Source of the DNA: Micromonospora citrea
Lineage (GTDB): Bacteria > Actinomycetota > Actinomycetes > Mycobacteriales > Micromonosporaceae
Length of the DNA: 64,000 bases
Direction of reading: 5' to 3'
Assembly (NCBI RefSeq): GCF_900090315.1
Contig: NZ_FMHZ01000002.1
Coordinates: forward strand, 3,264,501 to 3,328,500
How positions within the stretch are numbered: the first letter of the stretch is position 1; each line of letters starts with the position of its first letter. Made by a program: the position numbers and the translations under genes. Below are positions 28,406 to 36,167 of the stretch, piece after piece. The notes under the pieces are model-generated. The model was not told the origin of the DNA and did no database searches. It worked only from the letters and a program-made list of their open reading frames with translations.

Positions 28406-29089
28406 TCACGCCGGCGCCCCCACCAGGTGCTTGAGCACCGAGGTGAAGAAGCCGAGGCCGTCCAGGGAGGGGCCGGTGAGCGCCTCCACGGCGTGCTCGG
28501 GATGCGGCATGATGCCGACCACGTTGCCGGCGGGGTTGGTGATCGCGGCGATGTCGCGCTGCGATCCGTTGGGGTTGCCGCCGACGTAGCGGGCGACCAC
28601 CCGGCCCTCGGCTTCGAGCTGGTCCAGCGTCGCGGTGTCGGCGACGTAGCAGCCCTCGCCGTTCTTGACCGGGATCAGCACCTCCTGGCCGGGCTGGAAC
28701 GCGTTCGTCCACGCCGTGCCGGCCGACTCGATGCGCAGGACCTGGTCCCGGTTGCGGAAGTGCAGGTGCTGGTTGCGGGTGAGGGCCCCGGGCAGCAGGT
28801 GGGCCTCGCAGAGGATCTGGAAGCCGTTGCAGACGCCGAGCACGGGCAGGCCGCCCCGGGCCGCGTCCACGATCGTCTCCATGACCGGCGCGAACCGGGC
28901 GATCGCGCCGCAGCGCAGGTAGTCGCCGTAGGAGAAACCGCCGGGCAGGACGACGGCGTCCACCCCGTGCAGCCGGGGGTCACCGTGCCAGAGGCGGACC
29001 GGTTCGGCGCCCGCGATGCGGACGGCCCGGGCCGCGTCCCCGTCGTCGAGCGAACCGGGGAACGTGACCACACCGACCCGGGCGGTCAC
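28406..29089 (-). CDS. purQ: Phosphoribosylformylglycinamidine synthase, glutaminase subunit
   Basis: A 227-residue class I glutamine amidotransferase that hydrolyses glutamine and passes ammonia to PurL. It has the nucleophile Cys in [14 protein letters not shown], the His-Glu of the triad in MPHPEHAVE, and the opening [19 protein letters not shown]. The start GTG 29089 overlaps the purS stop in a GTGA, giving translational coupling. A 70-bp gap separates it from purL. Confidence 0.96.
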   Translation of the reverse strand: MTARVGVVTFPGSLDDGDAARAVRIAGAEPVRLWHGDPRLHGVDAVVLPGGFSYGDYLRCGAIARFAPVMETIVDAARGGLPVLGVCNGFQILCEAHLLPGALTRNQHLHFRNRDQVLRIESAGTAWTNAFQPGQEVLIPVKNGEGCYVADTATLDQLEAEGRVVARYVGGNPNGSQRDIAAITNPAGNVVGIMPHPEHAVEALTGPSLDGLGFFTSVLKHLVGAPA

Positions 29090-29349
29090 GAGCGGGCGTC
29101 CGCGGTCTCGTCGGCCTCGACCAGGCGGACGGTGAAGTCCTCGATGACCGGGTTGGCGAGCAGCTTGTCGGCGATCTCCCGGGCCCGGTCCAGGTCCGGT
29201 TCACCGGAGAACTCGATCTCGATCCGCCTGCCGATCCGAACCGAGGCGACGTCGCTGACGCCGAGCCGGGGCAGCGCGTTTGCGACGGCCTGGCCCTGGG
29301 GATCGAGGATCTCGGGCTTGAGCATGACGTCGACGACGACGCGAGGCAC
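29086..29349 (-). CDS. purS: Phosphoribosylformylglycinamidine synthase subunit PurS
   Basis: An 87-residue bridging subunit joining PurQ and PurL. The pattern [39 protein letters not shown] and [12 protein letters not shown] is diagnostic. GTG 29349 is selected because AGGAG lies 7 bp upstream and the protein then begins with the first beta strand. It is the first gene of purSQL-comB. Confidence 0.95.
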   Translation of the reverse strand: MPRVVVDVMLKPEILDPQGQAVANALPRLGVSDVASVRIGRRIEIEFSGEPDLDRAREIADKLLANPVIEDFTVRLVEADETADARS

Positions 29350-29765
29350 TGGGCACTCCTGACTGTGTACGCAGTTGGGTGCCGACCCACAACGGGCGAG
29401 CGCAGCCAGCCTACCTGGCAGATACGGCCCTGGACGCACCGGCCGGACGCAGTTCAGGCAGTGATCGACATTCCCGGCGCGGGGGCCGGGAGACCGATAC
29501 GGGTTCGTTGCGATCCCGATGCGTTTCCGTAGCCGACCGGCCCGATTCGCCCCACTGCGCCGGGCCGCCGCACACCCGTCACGCTCGACCCGGCCGGCCG
29601 TTCTTCATCGAAGAAAATCGATCGCACTCTTGTGAACGACATCTCAGGGGCCCTACCGTACATCGTCGTACGTCGATTGGACGTACGCGACCGTCGGGCC
29701 ACCCCCGCCCGCCGGCCGACAGCTCGACCCGGTGAACCCGGACCCGTCCCCGAAGGAGCCCCACC
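29350..29765. other. Gene-free divergent region between purS and the protease gene
   Basis: 416 bp with no convincing gene. It holds two inverted repeats: TTCTTC-atc-GAAGAA (29601-29615) in a locally AT-rich stretch, and GTACGTC-gattg-GACGTAC (29668-29686). Either could be an operator for the protease gene at 29766. The purS promoter must lie at the 29350-29450 end. Confidence 0.5.
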
Positions 29766-30449
29766 ATGCGCATCCGATCCATGATCGCGGTGCTGGCCAC
29801 CGCAGCGGCCGGCCTGCTCGGCGCCAGCTCCGGCGCGGTCGCCGCCCCGGCCGGCCCGCAGCCGATCATCGGCGGCGGCACCGTCTCGTCCGCCCCGTGG
29901 GCCGCCGCCGTGTTCAGCAACGGATCGTTCACCTGCTCCGGCACGATCATCGCGCCGCAGTGGGTGCTCACCGCCCGGCACTGCGTGAGCGGCACGATGT
30001 CCGTCCGGGTCGGCAGCGTCTACCGCTCCTCCGGCGGCCAGACCCGCACCGTCAGCGCCAGCTACAGCCGCTACGACCTGGCCCTGCTGCGCCTGTCCAG
30101 CTCGGTGAGCACCTCGTACGTCACGCTGGCCACCAGCAACCCGCCGATCAACTCGACCAACTCGATCTACGGCTGGGGCATGACCTGCTACAGCGGCTGC
30201 TCGGCCTCCACCCAGCTCAAGACCGCGTCGGTCCGGGTGACCAGCAACAGCGCCACCGACGCGTACGGCGGCCAGGCGATCCGGAGCACCCGGATCGACG
30301 GCAACGCGTGGCGGGGCGACTCGGGCGGCCCGCAGTTCTACAACGGCCGGCAGGTCGGCGTCGCCTCCACCGCCGACGGCCAGAGCATCCAGAACTACGG
30401 CAGCGTCGCGTACAACCGGGCCTGGATCACCCAGACGGCCGGTGTCTGA
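29766..30449 (+). CDS. Secreted chymotrypsin-family (S1) serine protease
   Basis: A 227-residue extracellular protease. The signal peptide (MIAVLATAAAGLLGASSGAVA) is followed by a short pro-segment and the mature N-terminus IIGGGTVSS. The triad is complete: TARHC (His), YDLALLRL (Asp), GDSGGP (Ser). Paired cysteines (CSGTIIA with ARHC; GMTCYSGC) fit two disulfides. The primary-specificity pocket residues cannot be assigned by eye. GAAGGAG precedes ATG 29766. Confidence 0.93.
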   Translation: MRIRSMIAVLATAAAGLLGASSGAVAAPAGPQPIIGGGTVSSAPWAAAVFSNGSFTCSGTIIAPQWVLTARHCVSGTMSVRVGSVYRSSGGQTRTVSASYSRYDLALLRLSSSVSTSYVTLATSNPPINSTNSIYGWGMTCYSGCSASTQLKTASVRVTSNSATDAYGGQAIRSTRIDGNAWRGDSGGPQFYNGRQVGVASTADGQSIQNYGSVAYNRAWITQTAGV

Positions 30450-30577
30450 CGGTTAGCGCCCCGGCGGCGCGGATGGTCGGCTACGCGCCGGCCGTCCGCG
30501 CCGCGCCGTTTTGCAGCATCCGATCAGGTGAACAAGGCTCACGATCGGGTCCGCACAACCCTGCGACCATCGGAAAC

Positions 30578-31039
30578 GTGCTGGTCGTGACGACGGAGCA
30601 ACTACCCGGGTACGAGATCCGCCAGATCCTCGGCGAAGTGGTGTCATCGATGGCCAGGACGCGGAACCCGTACCGCGAGGGGGTCAAGAACCTGCGCGGT
30701 GGCGCGTACGACCCGATGGCCCCGGACAACCTCACCCGGTGGCGTACGGACTCGGTGGCCCGGCTCGGCGAGGAGGCCCGCCGCCTCGGCGCGAACGCCG
30801 TGGTGGGCATGCGCTTCGACAGCCGCGACTGCGGCGAGATGTGGATGGAGATCTGTGCGTACGGCACCGCCGTGATCGTGGCGCCCAAGATGCCCGACGT
30901 CATGCCGCCCGACCAGCCGCTGGTCGCCGCGGAGACCGCGCACGACCCGGCCTTCGCCGAGTCCCCGGGCGGCATCGCCGAGCCGGCCAGCGCCCCCAAC
31001 CTCGGCACGGCGGCGGAAACCCCCACCCGAGACGCCTGA
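30578..31039 (+). CDS. YbjQ/UPF0145-family protein
   Basis: A 153-residue protein with the UPF0145 heavy-metal-binding-like domain: VVTTEQLPGYEIRQILGEVV, RDSVARLGEEARRLGANAVVGMRFD (here SVARLGEEARRLGANAVVGM), and MEICAYGTAVIV. These small proteins form pentameric rings; their role is unknown. The C-terminal about 45 residues are a Pro/Ala-rich tail. GTG 30578 and GTG 30587 are both possible. Confidence 0.85.
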   Translation: MLVVTTEQLPGYEIRQILGEVVSSMARTRNPYREGVKNLRGGAYDPMAPDNLTRWRTDSVARLGEEARRLGANAVVGMRFDSRDCGEMWMEICAYGTAVIVAPKMPDVMPPDQPLVAAETAHDPAFAESPGGIAEPASAPNLGTAAETPTRDA

Positions 31040-31087
31040 CCCACCCACCCACCACCTGCCCGCCCCGCCCGCGCCCGCCCCGACCCC

Positions 31088-31147
31088 GTTGATCATGACG
31101 TTGGCGGCGGTCCTCGAGATCGACTTCGCCGCCAACGCCATGATCAA
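31088..31147. repeat. Palindromic repeat element, copy 1 (divergent)
   Basis: Inverted repeat with 21-bp arms (31088-31108, 31127-31147), one mismatch, and a 19-nt spacer ending in GACTTC. The arms start GTTGATCATG. It lies between convergent genes (31039 and 31169). Copies at 53556 and 54753 share the arm sequence except for paired substitutions (GTTGGCGGC/GCCGCCAAC here, GTTAGCGGC/GCCGCTAAC there), so both arms changed together. Confidence 0.85.
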
Positions 31148-31168
31148 CCGCGGGGTTCCGGGGAGAGG

Positions 31169-32602
31169 TCAGAGGATGGGGGGTGGGGTGTAGGTCGCGG
31201 CGGCGGGGTGGGCGTCGACGACCTTGGCGACGCGGCGGGCGACGGCCTCGACCTGGGCGGGGGCGGCGCCGACGAAGGCGGTACGGTCGGCGACGAGGGC
31301 GTCGATCTCGCCGCGGGTCAGGCCCAGCCGGCCGTCCGCCGCGAGGCGGTCGAAGAGGTCGTTCTCGGCGGCGCCCTTCTCGCGCATGGCGAGCGCGACG
31401 GCGACCGCGTGCTCCTTGATCACCTCGTGGGCGACCTCACGCCCGACACCCCGCCGGACGGCCGCCACGAGAAGCTTGGTGGTGGCCAGGAACGGCAGGA
31501 AGCGCTCCAGCTCGCGGTTGATCACGGCCGGGTACGCGCCGAACTCGTCCAGCACGGTGAGGAACGTCTGGAACAGCCCGTCGGCGGCGAAGAACGCGTC
31601 CGGCAGGGCGACCCGGCGAACCACCGAGCAGGAGACGTCGCCCTCGTTCCACTGGTCGCCGGCCAGCTCGCCGACCATCGACAGGTAGCCCCGGATGATC
31701 ACGGCGAAGCCGTTGACCCGCTCGCTGGAGCGGGTGTTCATCTTGTGCGGCATCGCGCTGGAGCCGACCTGGCCCGGCTTGAAGCCCTCGGTGGCCAGCT
31801 CCTGGCCGACCATCAGCCGGATCGTGGTGGCCAGCGAGGACGGCGCGGCGGCGATCTGCGCCAGCGCGGAGAGCACCGCCAGGTCGATCGAGCGCGGGTA
31901 GACCTGGCCGACGCTGTCGAGCACCCGGGCGAAGCCGAGGTGCTCGGCCACCCGGCGCTCCAGCTCGGCCACCTTGTCGGCGTCCCCGTCGAAGAGGTCG
32001 AGCTGGTCGGCGGCGGTGCCCACCGGGCCCTTGACGCCGCGCAGCGGGTACCAGTTGATCAGGTCGTCCAACCGCTCGTACGCGATCAGCAGTTCCTCCG
32101 CGGCCGACGCGAAGCGCTTGCCGAGCGTGGTGGCCTGCGCGGCGACGTTGTGCGAGCGACCGGTCATCACCAGGCCCGAGTGCTCGACGGCGAGGCGGGC
32201 CAGTCGGGCCAGGGTGGCGACCACCCGGTCCCGCACCAGCTCCAGCGAGGCCCGCACCTGGAGCTGCTCGACGTTCTCGGTGAGGTCCCGCGAGGTCATG
32301 CCCTTGTGCACGTGCTCGTGCCCGGCGAGAGCGCTGAACTCCTCGATCCGGGCCTTCACGTCGTGCCGGGTGACCCGCTCCCGCTCGGCGATCGAGGCCA
32401 GGTCGACCTGGTCCAGCACCCGCTCGTACGCCTCGACCACGCCGTCCGGCACGGCCACGCCGAGGTCCCGCTGCGCCCGGAGCACGGCGAGCCAGAGTCG
32501 CCGTTCCATCCGGATCTTCTCCTCGGGGGACCAGAGGGCGACCAGCTCGGGTGAGGCGTACCGGTTGGCGAGCACGTTCGGGATCGTCGTCACGTGGCTC
32601 AT
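31169..32602 (-). CDS. purB: Adenylosuccinate lyase
   Basis: Cleaves SAICAR to AICAR and adenylosuccinate to AMP. The 477-residue protein has the fumarase/aspartase signature SSAMPHKMNTRSSE, the catalytic-His segment TSRDLTENVEQ and GRSHNVAAQATTLGKRFA. It is longer than Bacillus-type enzymes and close to the actinobacterial length. Its upstream 100 bp contain a 17-bp four-copy repeat (32630-32697), so the promoter is either within 32603-32629 or beyond the repeat. Confidence 0.95.
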   Translation of the reverse strand: MSHVTTIPNVLANRYASPELVALWSPEEKIRMERRLWLAVLRAQRDLGVAVPDGVVEAYERVLDQVDLASIAERERVTRHDVKARIEEFSALAGHEHVHKGMTSRDLTENVEQLQVRASLELVRDRVVATLARLARLAVEHSGLVMTGRSHNVAAQATTLGKRFASAAEELLIAYERLDDLINWYPLRGVKGPVGTAADQLDLFDGDADKVAELERRVAEHLGFARVLDSVGQVYPRSIDLAVLSALAQIAAAPSSLATTIRLMVGQELATEGFKPGQVGSSAMPHKMNTRSSERVNGFAVIIRGYLSMVGELAGDQWNEGDVSCSVVRRVALPDAFFAADGLFQTFLTVLDEFGAYPAVINRELERFLPFLATTKLLVAAVRRGVGREVAHEVIKEHAVAVALAMREKGAAENDLFDRLAADGRLGLTRGEIDALVADRTAFVGAAPAQVEAVARRVAKVVDAHPAAATYTPPPIL

Positions 32603-32629
32603 TCTCTCGTATCCGCAGGCGGGGACGTC

Positions 32630-32697
32630 GCCGGGCGGGCCACGTCGCCGGGCGGGCCGTGTCGCCGGGCGGGCCGTGTCGCCGGGCGGGCCGCGCC
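32630..32697. repeat. 17-bp tandem repeat (four copies) upstream of purB
   Basis: Units GCCGGGCGGGCC(A/G)(C/T)GTC begin at 32630, 32647, 32664 and 32681, perfect apart from two bases. They start 28 bp upstream of the purB start codon and end against a gene remnant. Confidence 0.85.
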
Positions 32698-32811
32698 TGG
32701 GCCAGCGGCAGCGGAGGCTGGACCGCCGACGGCAGGGTCATCTACAACATCAACAACGACGGCAAGGGCGACATGGTCTGGTCGCTGACGGGCTCACCGT
32801 CGATCAGCTGA
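32698..32811 (+). pseudogene. 3' remnant of an FG-GAP/calcium-loop-like protein gene
   Basis: The last 37 codons of an open frame read like the end of a folded extracellular protein (GGWTADGRVIYNINNDGKGD, then MVWSLTGSPS) and stop at 32809. Upstream the frame runs into the 17-bp tandem repeat, with no start or domain. INNDGKGDMVW resembles FG-GAP or DxDxDG loops. Probably a decayed gene end; it could also be chance coding-like sequence. Confidence 0.35.
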
Positions 32812-32924
32812 GCCACGCCGGGGCCCGCCGGTGACCGCCCGGCGCCGGCGGGCCCGACCGGGAACGCGGGGACGCAGTCAGCGCCCCCGCGACGGCCCCG
32901 ACCGGAACGCCGGGCGGGCGCAGT

Positions 32925-34673
32925 TCAGTCCTTCACGACTTCCGGGACGGCCTGGGCGGGGAGGTCGGGCGTCGGGGCGTCGGCCGGCGCCGCCTGCCGC
33001 CGGCCCGCGACGATGACGAGCCGGTCCAGGTAGAACAGCTGCAACGCCACGAACGCGGCCAGGAAGAGCAGCAACATCGGCAGCGGCAGCACCTGGGCGA
33101 CGAACCCCCGCATGGCCTCCGGGGCGCCGAACGACTCCGCCAGCCGCAGGAGGACGAGGTTCGCCGCCGGCGCGTGCTGGACGTCCCGGACCACCAGTTG
33201 CGGCCACAGCCAGCTCTGCGCGCCGACCAGCCAGCTCAGCAGCCCGGCGGCGGCCACCATGGGCAGGGCGGGCAGCAGCATGGTCGAGGCGAACCCGTTG
33301 CCGGCCTCCCAGCGTTCCCGCTGGCCCCGGAAGAACAGGGCGAACACCACGAGCGCGGGGACGGAGAGCCAGCCCGGCGGGATCAGCCCCGCGAAGGTGT
33401 CCAGCTGGTCGGCCTCCTCCGCCCGGAGGAAGTGGGCGATGGCCAGCGGGCCGTCGCCCACGAAGAGCCAGGGCGCGAACGGCAGCAGGAGCAGCTCGCT
33501 GGCCCGGCCCAGCGGGCGCAGGCCGCCGATGGCGAAGCCGGCCAGCGCGGCGAGGCCCACCCCGACCACCGCCGAGATCAGCGGCGGAAGCCAGGTGTTG
33601 GCCTGGACCCGGCCGGTGGAGACGCCGGAGGGCAGCGGCGGCGCGTCGGCGACGAGCATCCGCAGCCACGGCCCCAGCACGTACGCGAGCACGCCGAGGA
33701 GCACCAGCAGCCCCACCACCAGCGCGCCGAGCGCGACCGGACTCCGCGGGGCGGGCGCGCCGCCCGCCGGGCGCTCCCGCCGGCCGGTGAACGCGATCCG
33801 CGTGCGGGTCGTCACGAGCAGGGCGACGGCGAGGACGCCGAGCACGGCGAGGAACGCCAGCAGCAGCACGCTGCCCGCGGCGCCGACGCCGAACTCCAAC
33901 CGCCTCAGGCTGTCCTGCATGATCCGCACCATCGGGGCGACCTGCTCGTTCCGCCCGCCGACGACCGGCCACTGGAGCGACCAGGACTGCACGGTCACCG
34001 CGACGACGGTCAGCGCGAGCACGCCGCCGACGGCCAGGGCCGCCGGGGCGGAGCGACCGCCGCCGGGGCGGCGACGCAGCGCGGCGAGGAAGGCGGTGGC
34101 GCCGACCGCGACCACCAGCCCGGCCGTCAGCAGCGCCACGGTGCGTACGGCGGTCAGCGTGGGCGACTGTGTCCAGGCGTCCCGGTCGGCCTCGACCCGG
34201 TCCAGGGCCCAGGCCACTCCGACGGCGAGCGGGGCGTAGGCGGCCAGCGGCAGGGCCAGCAGCGCCCGGGTCACCAGGCGGGGCACCCGGCCGGCCCGCT
34301 CCGCGGCGAGCGCGAGCAGCGGGGCGACGAGCAGCGCCAGCAGCAGCGGCACGAGGGCGAGGAGGAGCGCGTAGGCCAGGTCGCCGAAGAACCCGCGCTC
34401 GATCACCTGCGCGTAGTTGTCGCCCCCGGCGGACTCGGTCCGGTCGCGGAACGCCTGGCCCCGCCGGAAGCTCTCCACCAGGGTGCTGACCGACGGCAGC
34501 ACGTACGACCAGAGCAGGGCGACGACCGCCGGCACGAGCAGCACCAGGCCGGTGACGACCTGCGCGCCACGGCCGATCCCGACGCCCCGGGACGACGCCG
34601 GGCCGGGCGGGGCCGGAAACGGCGGCGCGGGACGGGCGTGGGGATCGGGCACGGACGTCGAGGCGGCAGACAC
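32925..34673 (-). CDS. Fused sugar-type ABC transporter permease (two permease halves)
   Basis: A 582-residue membrane protein. About a dozen hydrophobic segments fall in two groups. The first half has VLLVPAVVALLWSYVLPSVSTLVESF near residue 50, the usual start of a MalF/UgpA-type permease. The second half starts near residue 330 (ALGALVVGLLVLLGVLAYVLGPW) and resembles a MalG-type partner (LLLPFAPWLFVGDGP, LLPALPMVAAAGLLSWLV). EAA-loop consensus is poor in both halves. No solute-binding protein or ATPase is adjacent, so it is an orphan. GTG 34673 has GAGGAG upstream; the upstream continuation of the frame is not coding-like. Substrate unknown. Confidence 0.75.
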   Translation of the reverse strand: MSAASTSVPDPHARPAPPFPAPPGPASSRGVGIGRGAQVVTGLVLLVPAVVALLWSYVLPSVSTLVESFRRGQAFRDRTESAGGDNYAQVIERGFFGDLAYALLLALVPLLLALLVAPLLALAAERAGRVPRLVTRALLALPLAAYAPLAVGVAWALDRVEADRDAWTQSPTLTAVRTVALLTAGLVVAVGATAFLAALRRRPGGGRSAPAALAVGGVLALTVVAVTVQSWSLQWPVVGGRNEQVAPMVRIMQDSLRRLEFGVGAAGSVLLLAFLAVLGVLAVALLVTTRTRIAFTGRRERPAGGAPAPRSPVALGALVVGLLVLLGVLAYVLGPWLRMLVADAPPLPSGVSTGRVQANTWLPPLISAVVGVGLAALAGFAIGGLRPLGRASELLLLPFAPWLFVGDGPLAIAHFLRAEEADQLDTFAGLIPPGWLSVPALVVFALFFRGQRERWEAGNGFASTMLLPALPMVAAAGLLSWLVGAQSWLWPQLVVRDVQHAPAANLVLLRLAESFGAPEAMRGFVAQVLPLPMLLLFLAAFVALQLFYLDRLVIVAGRRQAAPADAPTPDLPAQAVPEVVKD

Positions 34674-34819
34674 CGGGCACTCCTCCGGTCGACGGTGGCA
34701 GGGAGCTACCCAGGCTAGGCCAGCGGGCCGGGACCGCGTCCAGGCGAGGCCCCGGCACGGTGCGTTCGCGTCCAGGCGAGGCCCGACACGGTGCACCCGA
34801 GCGCCCCCGAGGGGCGCGG

Positions 34820-36112
34820 TCAGCGCTCCAGGATGGCGGTCACGCCCTGCCCGCCGGCGGCGCAGATCGAGATCAGCCCCCGCCCGCCGCCGGACTCCGC
34901 GAGCAGCTTCGCCAGGGTCGCCACGATCCGGCCGCCGGTCGCCGCGAACGGGTGCCCGGCGGCCAGCGAGGAGCCGTTGACGTTGAGCTTGTCCCGGTCG
35001 ATCGCGCCGAGCGGGGCGTCCAGCCCGAGCCGGTCCTTGCAGAACTCGGGGGACTCCCAGGCGGCCAGGGTGGCGAGCACCTGGGAGGCGAACGCCTCGT
35101 GGATCTCGTAGTAGTCGAAGTCCTGGAGCGTCAGTCCGGCCCGGGCCAGCATCCGGGGCACCGCGTACGCGGGGGCCATCAGCAGCCCCTCGTCGCCGTG
35201 CACGAAGTCGACGGCGGCGGTCTCCGACCAGGAGAACCACGCCAGCACGGGCAGGCTGTGCGCGCGGGCCCACTCCTCGCTGGCCAGCAGCACGGTGGAG
35301 GCGCCGTCGGTCAGCGGCGACGAGTTGCCGGCGGTCATGGTGGCCCGCTCGGCGTCCGGGCCCTTCGCGCCGAAGACGGGCTTGAGCGAGCCGAGCTTCT
35401 CCAGGCTGGTGTCCGGGCGCAGGTTCGCATCGCGGGTGAGCCCGAGGTACGGCGTCAGCAGGTCGTCGAAGAACCCCCGGTCGTACGCGGCGGCGAGCCG
35501 TTGGTGCGAGCGCAGCGCCAGCTCGTCCTGGGCCTGCCGGTCGATCTGCCAGCGCAGCGCGGTGCGGGCGGCGTGCTCCCCCATCGACAGCCCGGTACGC
35601 GGCTCGGCGTTGCGCGGGATCTCGGGCCGGAACGGCTGGCTGGGGCGCAGCTTCGCGGCGATCTTCAGCCGCTCGCCGACCGTGCGGGCGCTGTTCAGCT
35701 TGAGCAGCGTGCGGCGCATGTCCTCGTTGACGGCGAGCGGTGCGTCGGAGGTGGTGTCCACGCCCCCGGCGATGCCCACCTCGATCTGCCCGAGGGCGAT
35801 CTTGTTGGCGACCAGGATGGCCGCCTCCAGCCCGGTGCCGCAGGCCTGCTGGATGTCGTAGGCGGGGGTGTGCGGGTCGAGCTTCGAGCCGAGCACGACC
35901 TCGCGGGTCAGGTTGAAGTCCCTCGCGTGCTTGAGCACCGCGCCGGCCACCACCTCGCCGACCCGCTGGCCGGCCAGGCCGAACCGCGCCACGAGCCCGT
36001 CCAGCGCCGCGCCCAGCATGTCCGCGTTGGACGCGCTCGCGTACCGCGAGTTGGACCGGGCGAAGGGGATGCGGTTGCCGCCGATGACCGCGACCCGCCG
36101 GATGCTCTGCAC
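34820..36112 (-). CDS. Acetyl-CoA acetyltransferase / 3-ketoacyl-CoA thiolase (FadA2/FadI-like)
   Basis: A 430-residue thiolase that splits 3-ketoacyl-CoA (or condenses acetyl-CoA). The acyl-accepting Cys is in IQQACGTGLEA, the conserved His in GHPFAATGGR, and the second Cys in ICAAGGQG; NEAFA-type block reads EIHEAFASQV. It is divergent from fabG4-like and htdX-like genes across 55 bp. In Mycobacterium tuberculosis the same three families are neighbours (fadA2, fabG4, htdX), supporting a shared fatty-acid pathway. Confidence 0.93.
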   Translation of the reverse strand: MQSIRRVAVIGGNRIPFARSNSRYASASNADMLGAALDGLVARFGLAGQRVGEVVAGAVLKHARDFNLTREVVLGSKLDPHTPAYDIQQACGTGLEAAILVANKIALGQIEVGIAGGVDTTSDAPLAVNEDMRRTLLKLNSARTVGERLKIAAKLRPSQPFRPEIPRNAEPRTGLSMGEHAARTALRWQIDRQAQDELALRSHQRLAAAYDRGFFDDLLTPYLGLTRDANLRPDTSLEKLGSLKPVFGAKGPDAERATMTAGNSSPLTDGASTVLLASEEWARAHSLPVLAWFSWSETAAVDFVHGDEGLLMAPAYAVPRMLARAGLTLQDFDYYEIHEAFASQVLATLAAWESPEFCKDRLGLDAPLGAIDRDKLNVNGSSLAAGHPFAATGGRIVATLAKLLAESGGGRGLISICAAGGQGVTAILER

Positions 36113-36133
36113 GATCCCGCCTCCTCGAAACGC

Positions 36134-36161
36134 TTGCCCTCAACCTACTCGCCAGTAGGCT
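36134..36161 (+). promoter_or_regulatory. Promoter/operator between thiolase and fabG4-like genes
   Basis: TTGCCC (36134-36139), 16 bp, TAGGCT (36156-36161) puts the start site at the A of ATG 36168, predicting a leaderless mRNA. The palindrome CCTACT-cgcc-AGTAGG (36144-36159) overlaps spacer and -10, so a bound regulator would block both divergent genes. The CTACTCG half also occurs in the TetR operator at 47113. Confidence 0.4.
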
Positions 36162-36167
36162 ACGCCT

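Noticed and set aside
31088..31147. Short open frames read through each palindromic element (MALAALIAIN-type peptides)
   Set aside because: A palindrome of this composition stays open on both strands by construction. There is no Shine-Dalgarno and copies differ by pairing-preserving, not coding-preserving, changes.
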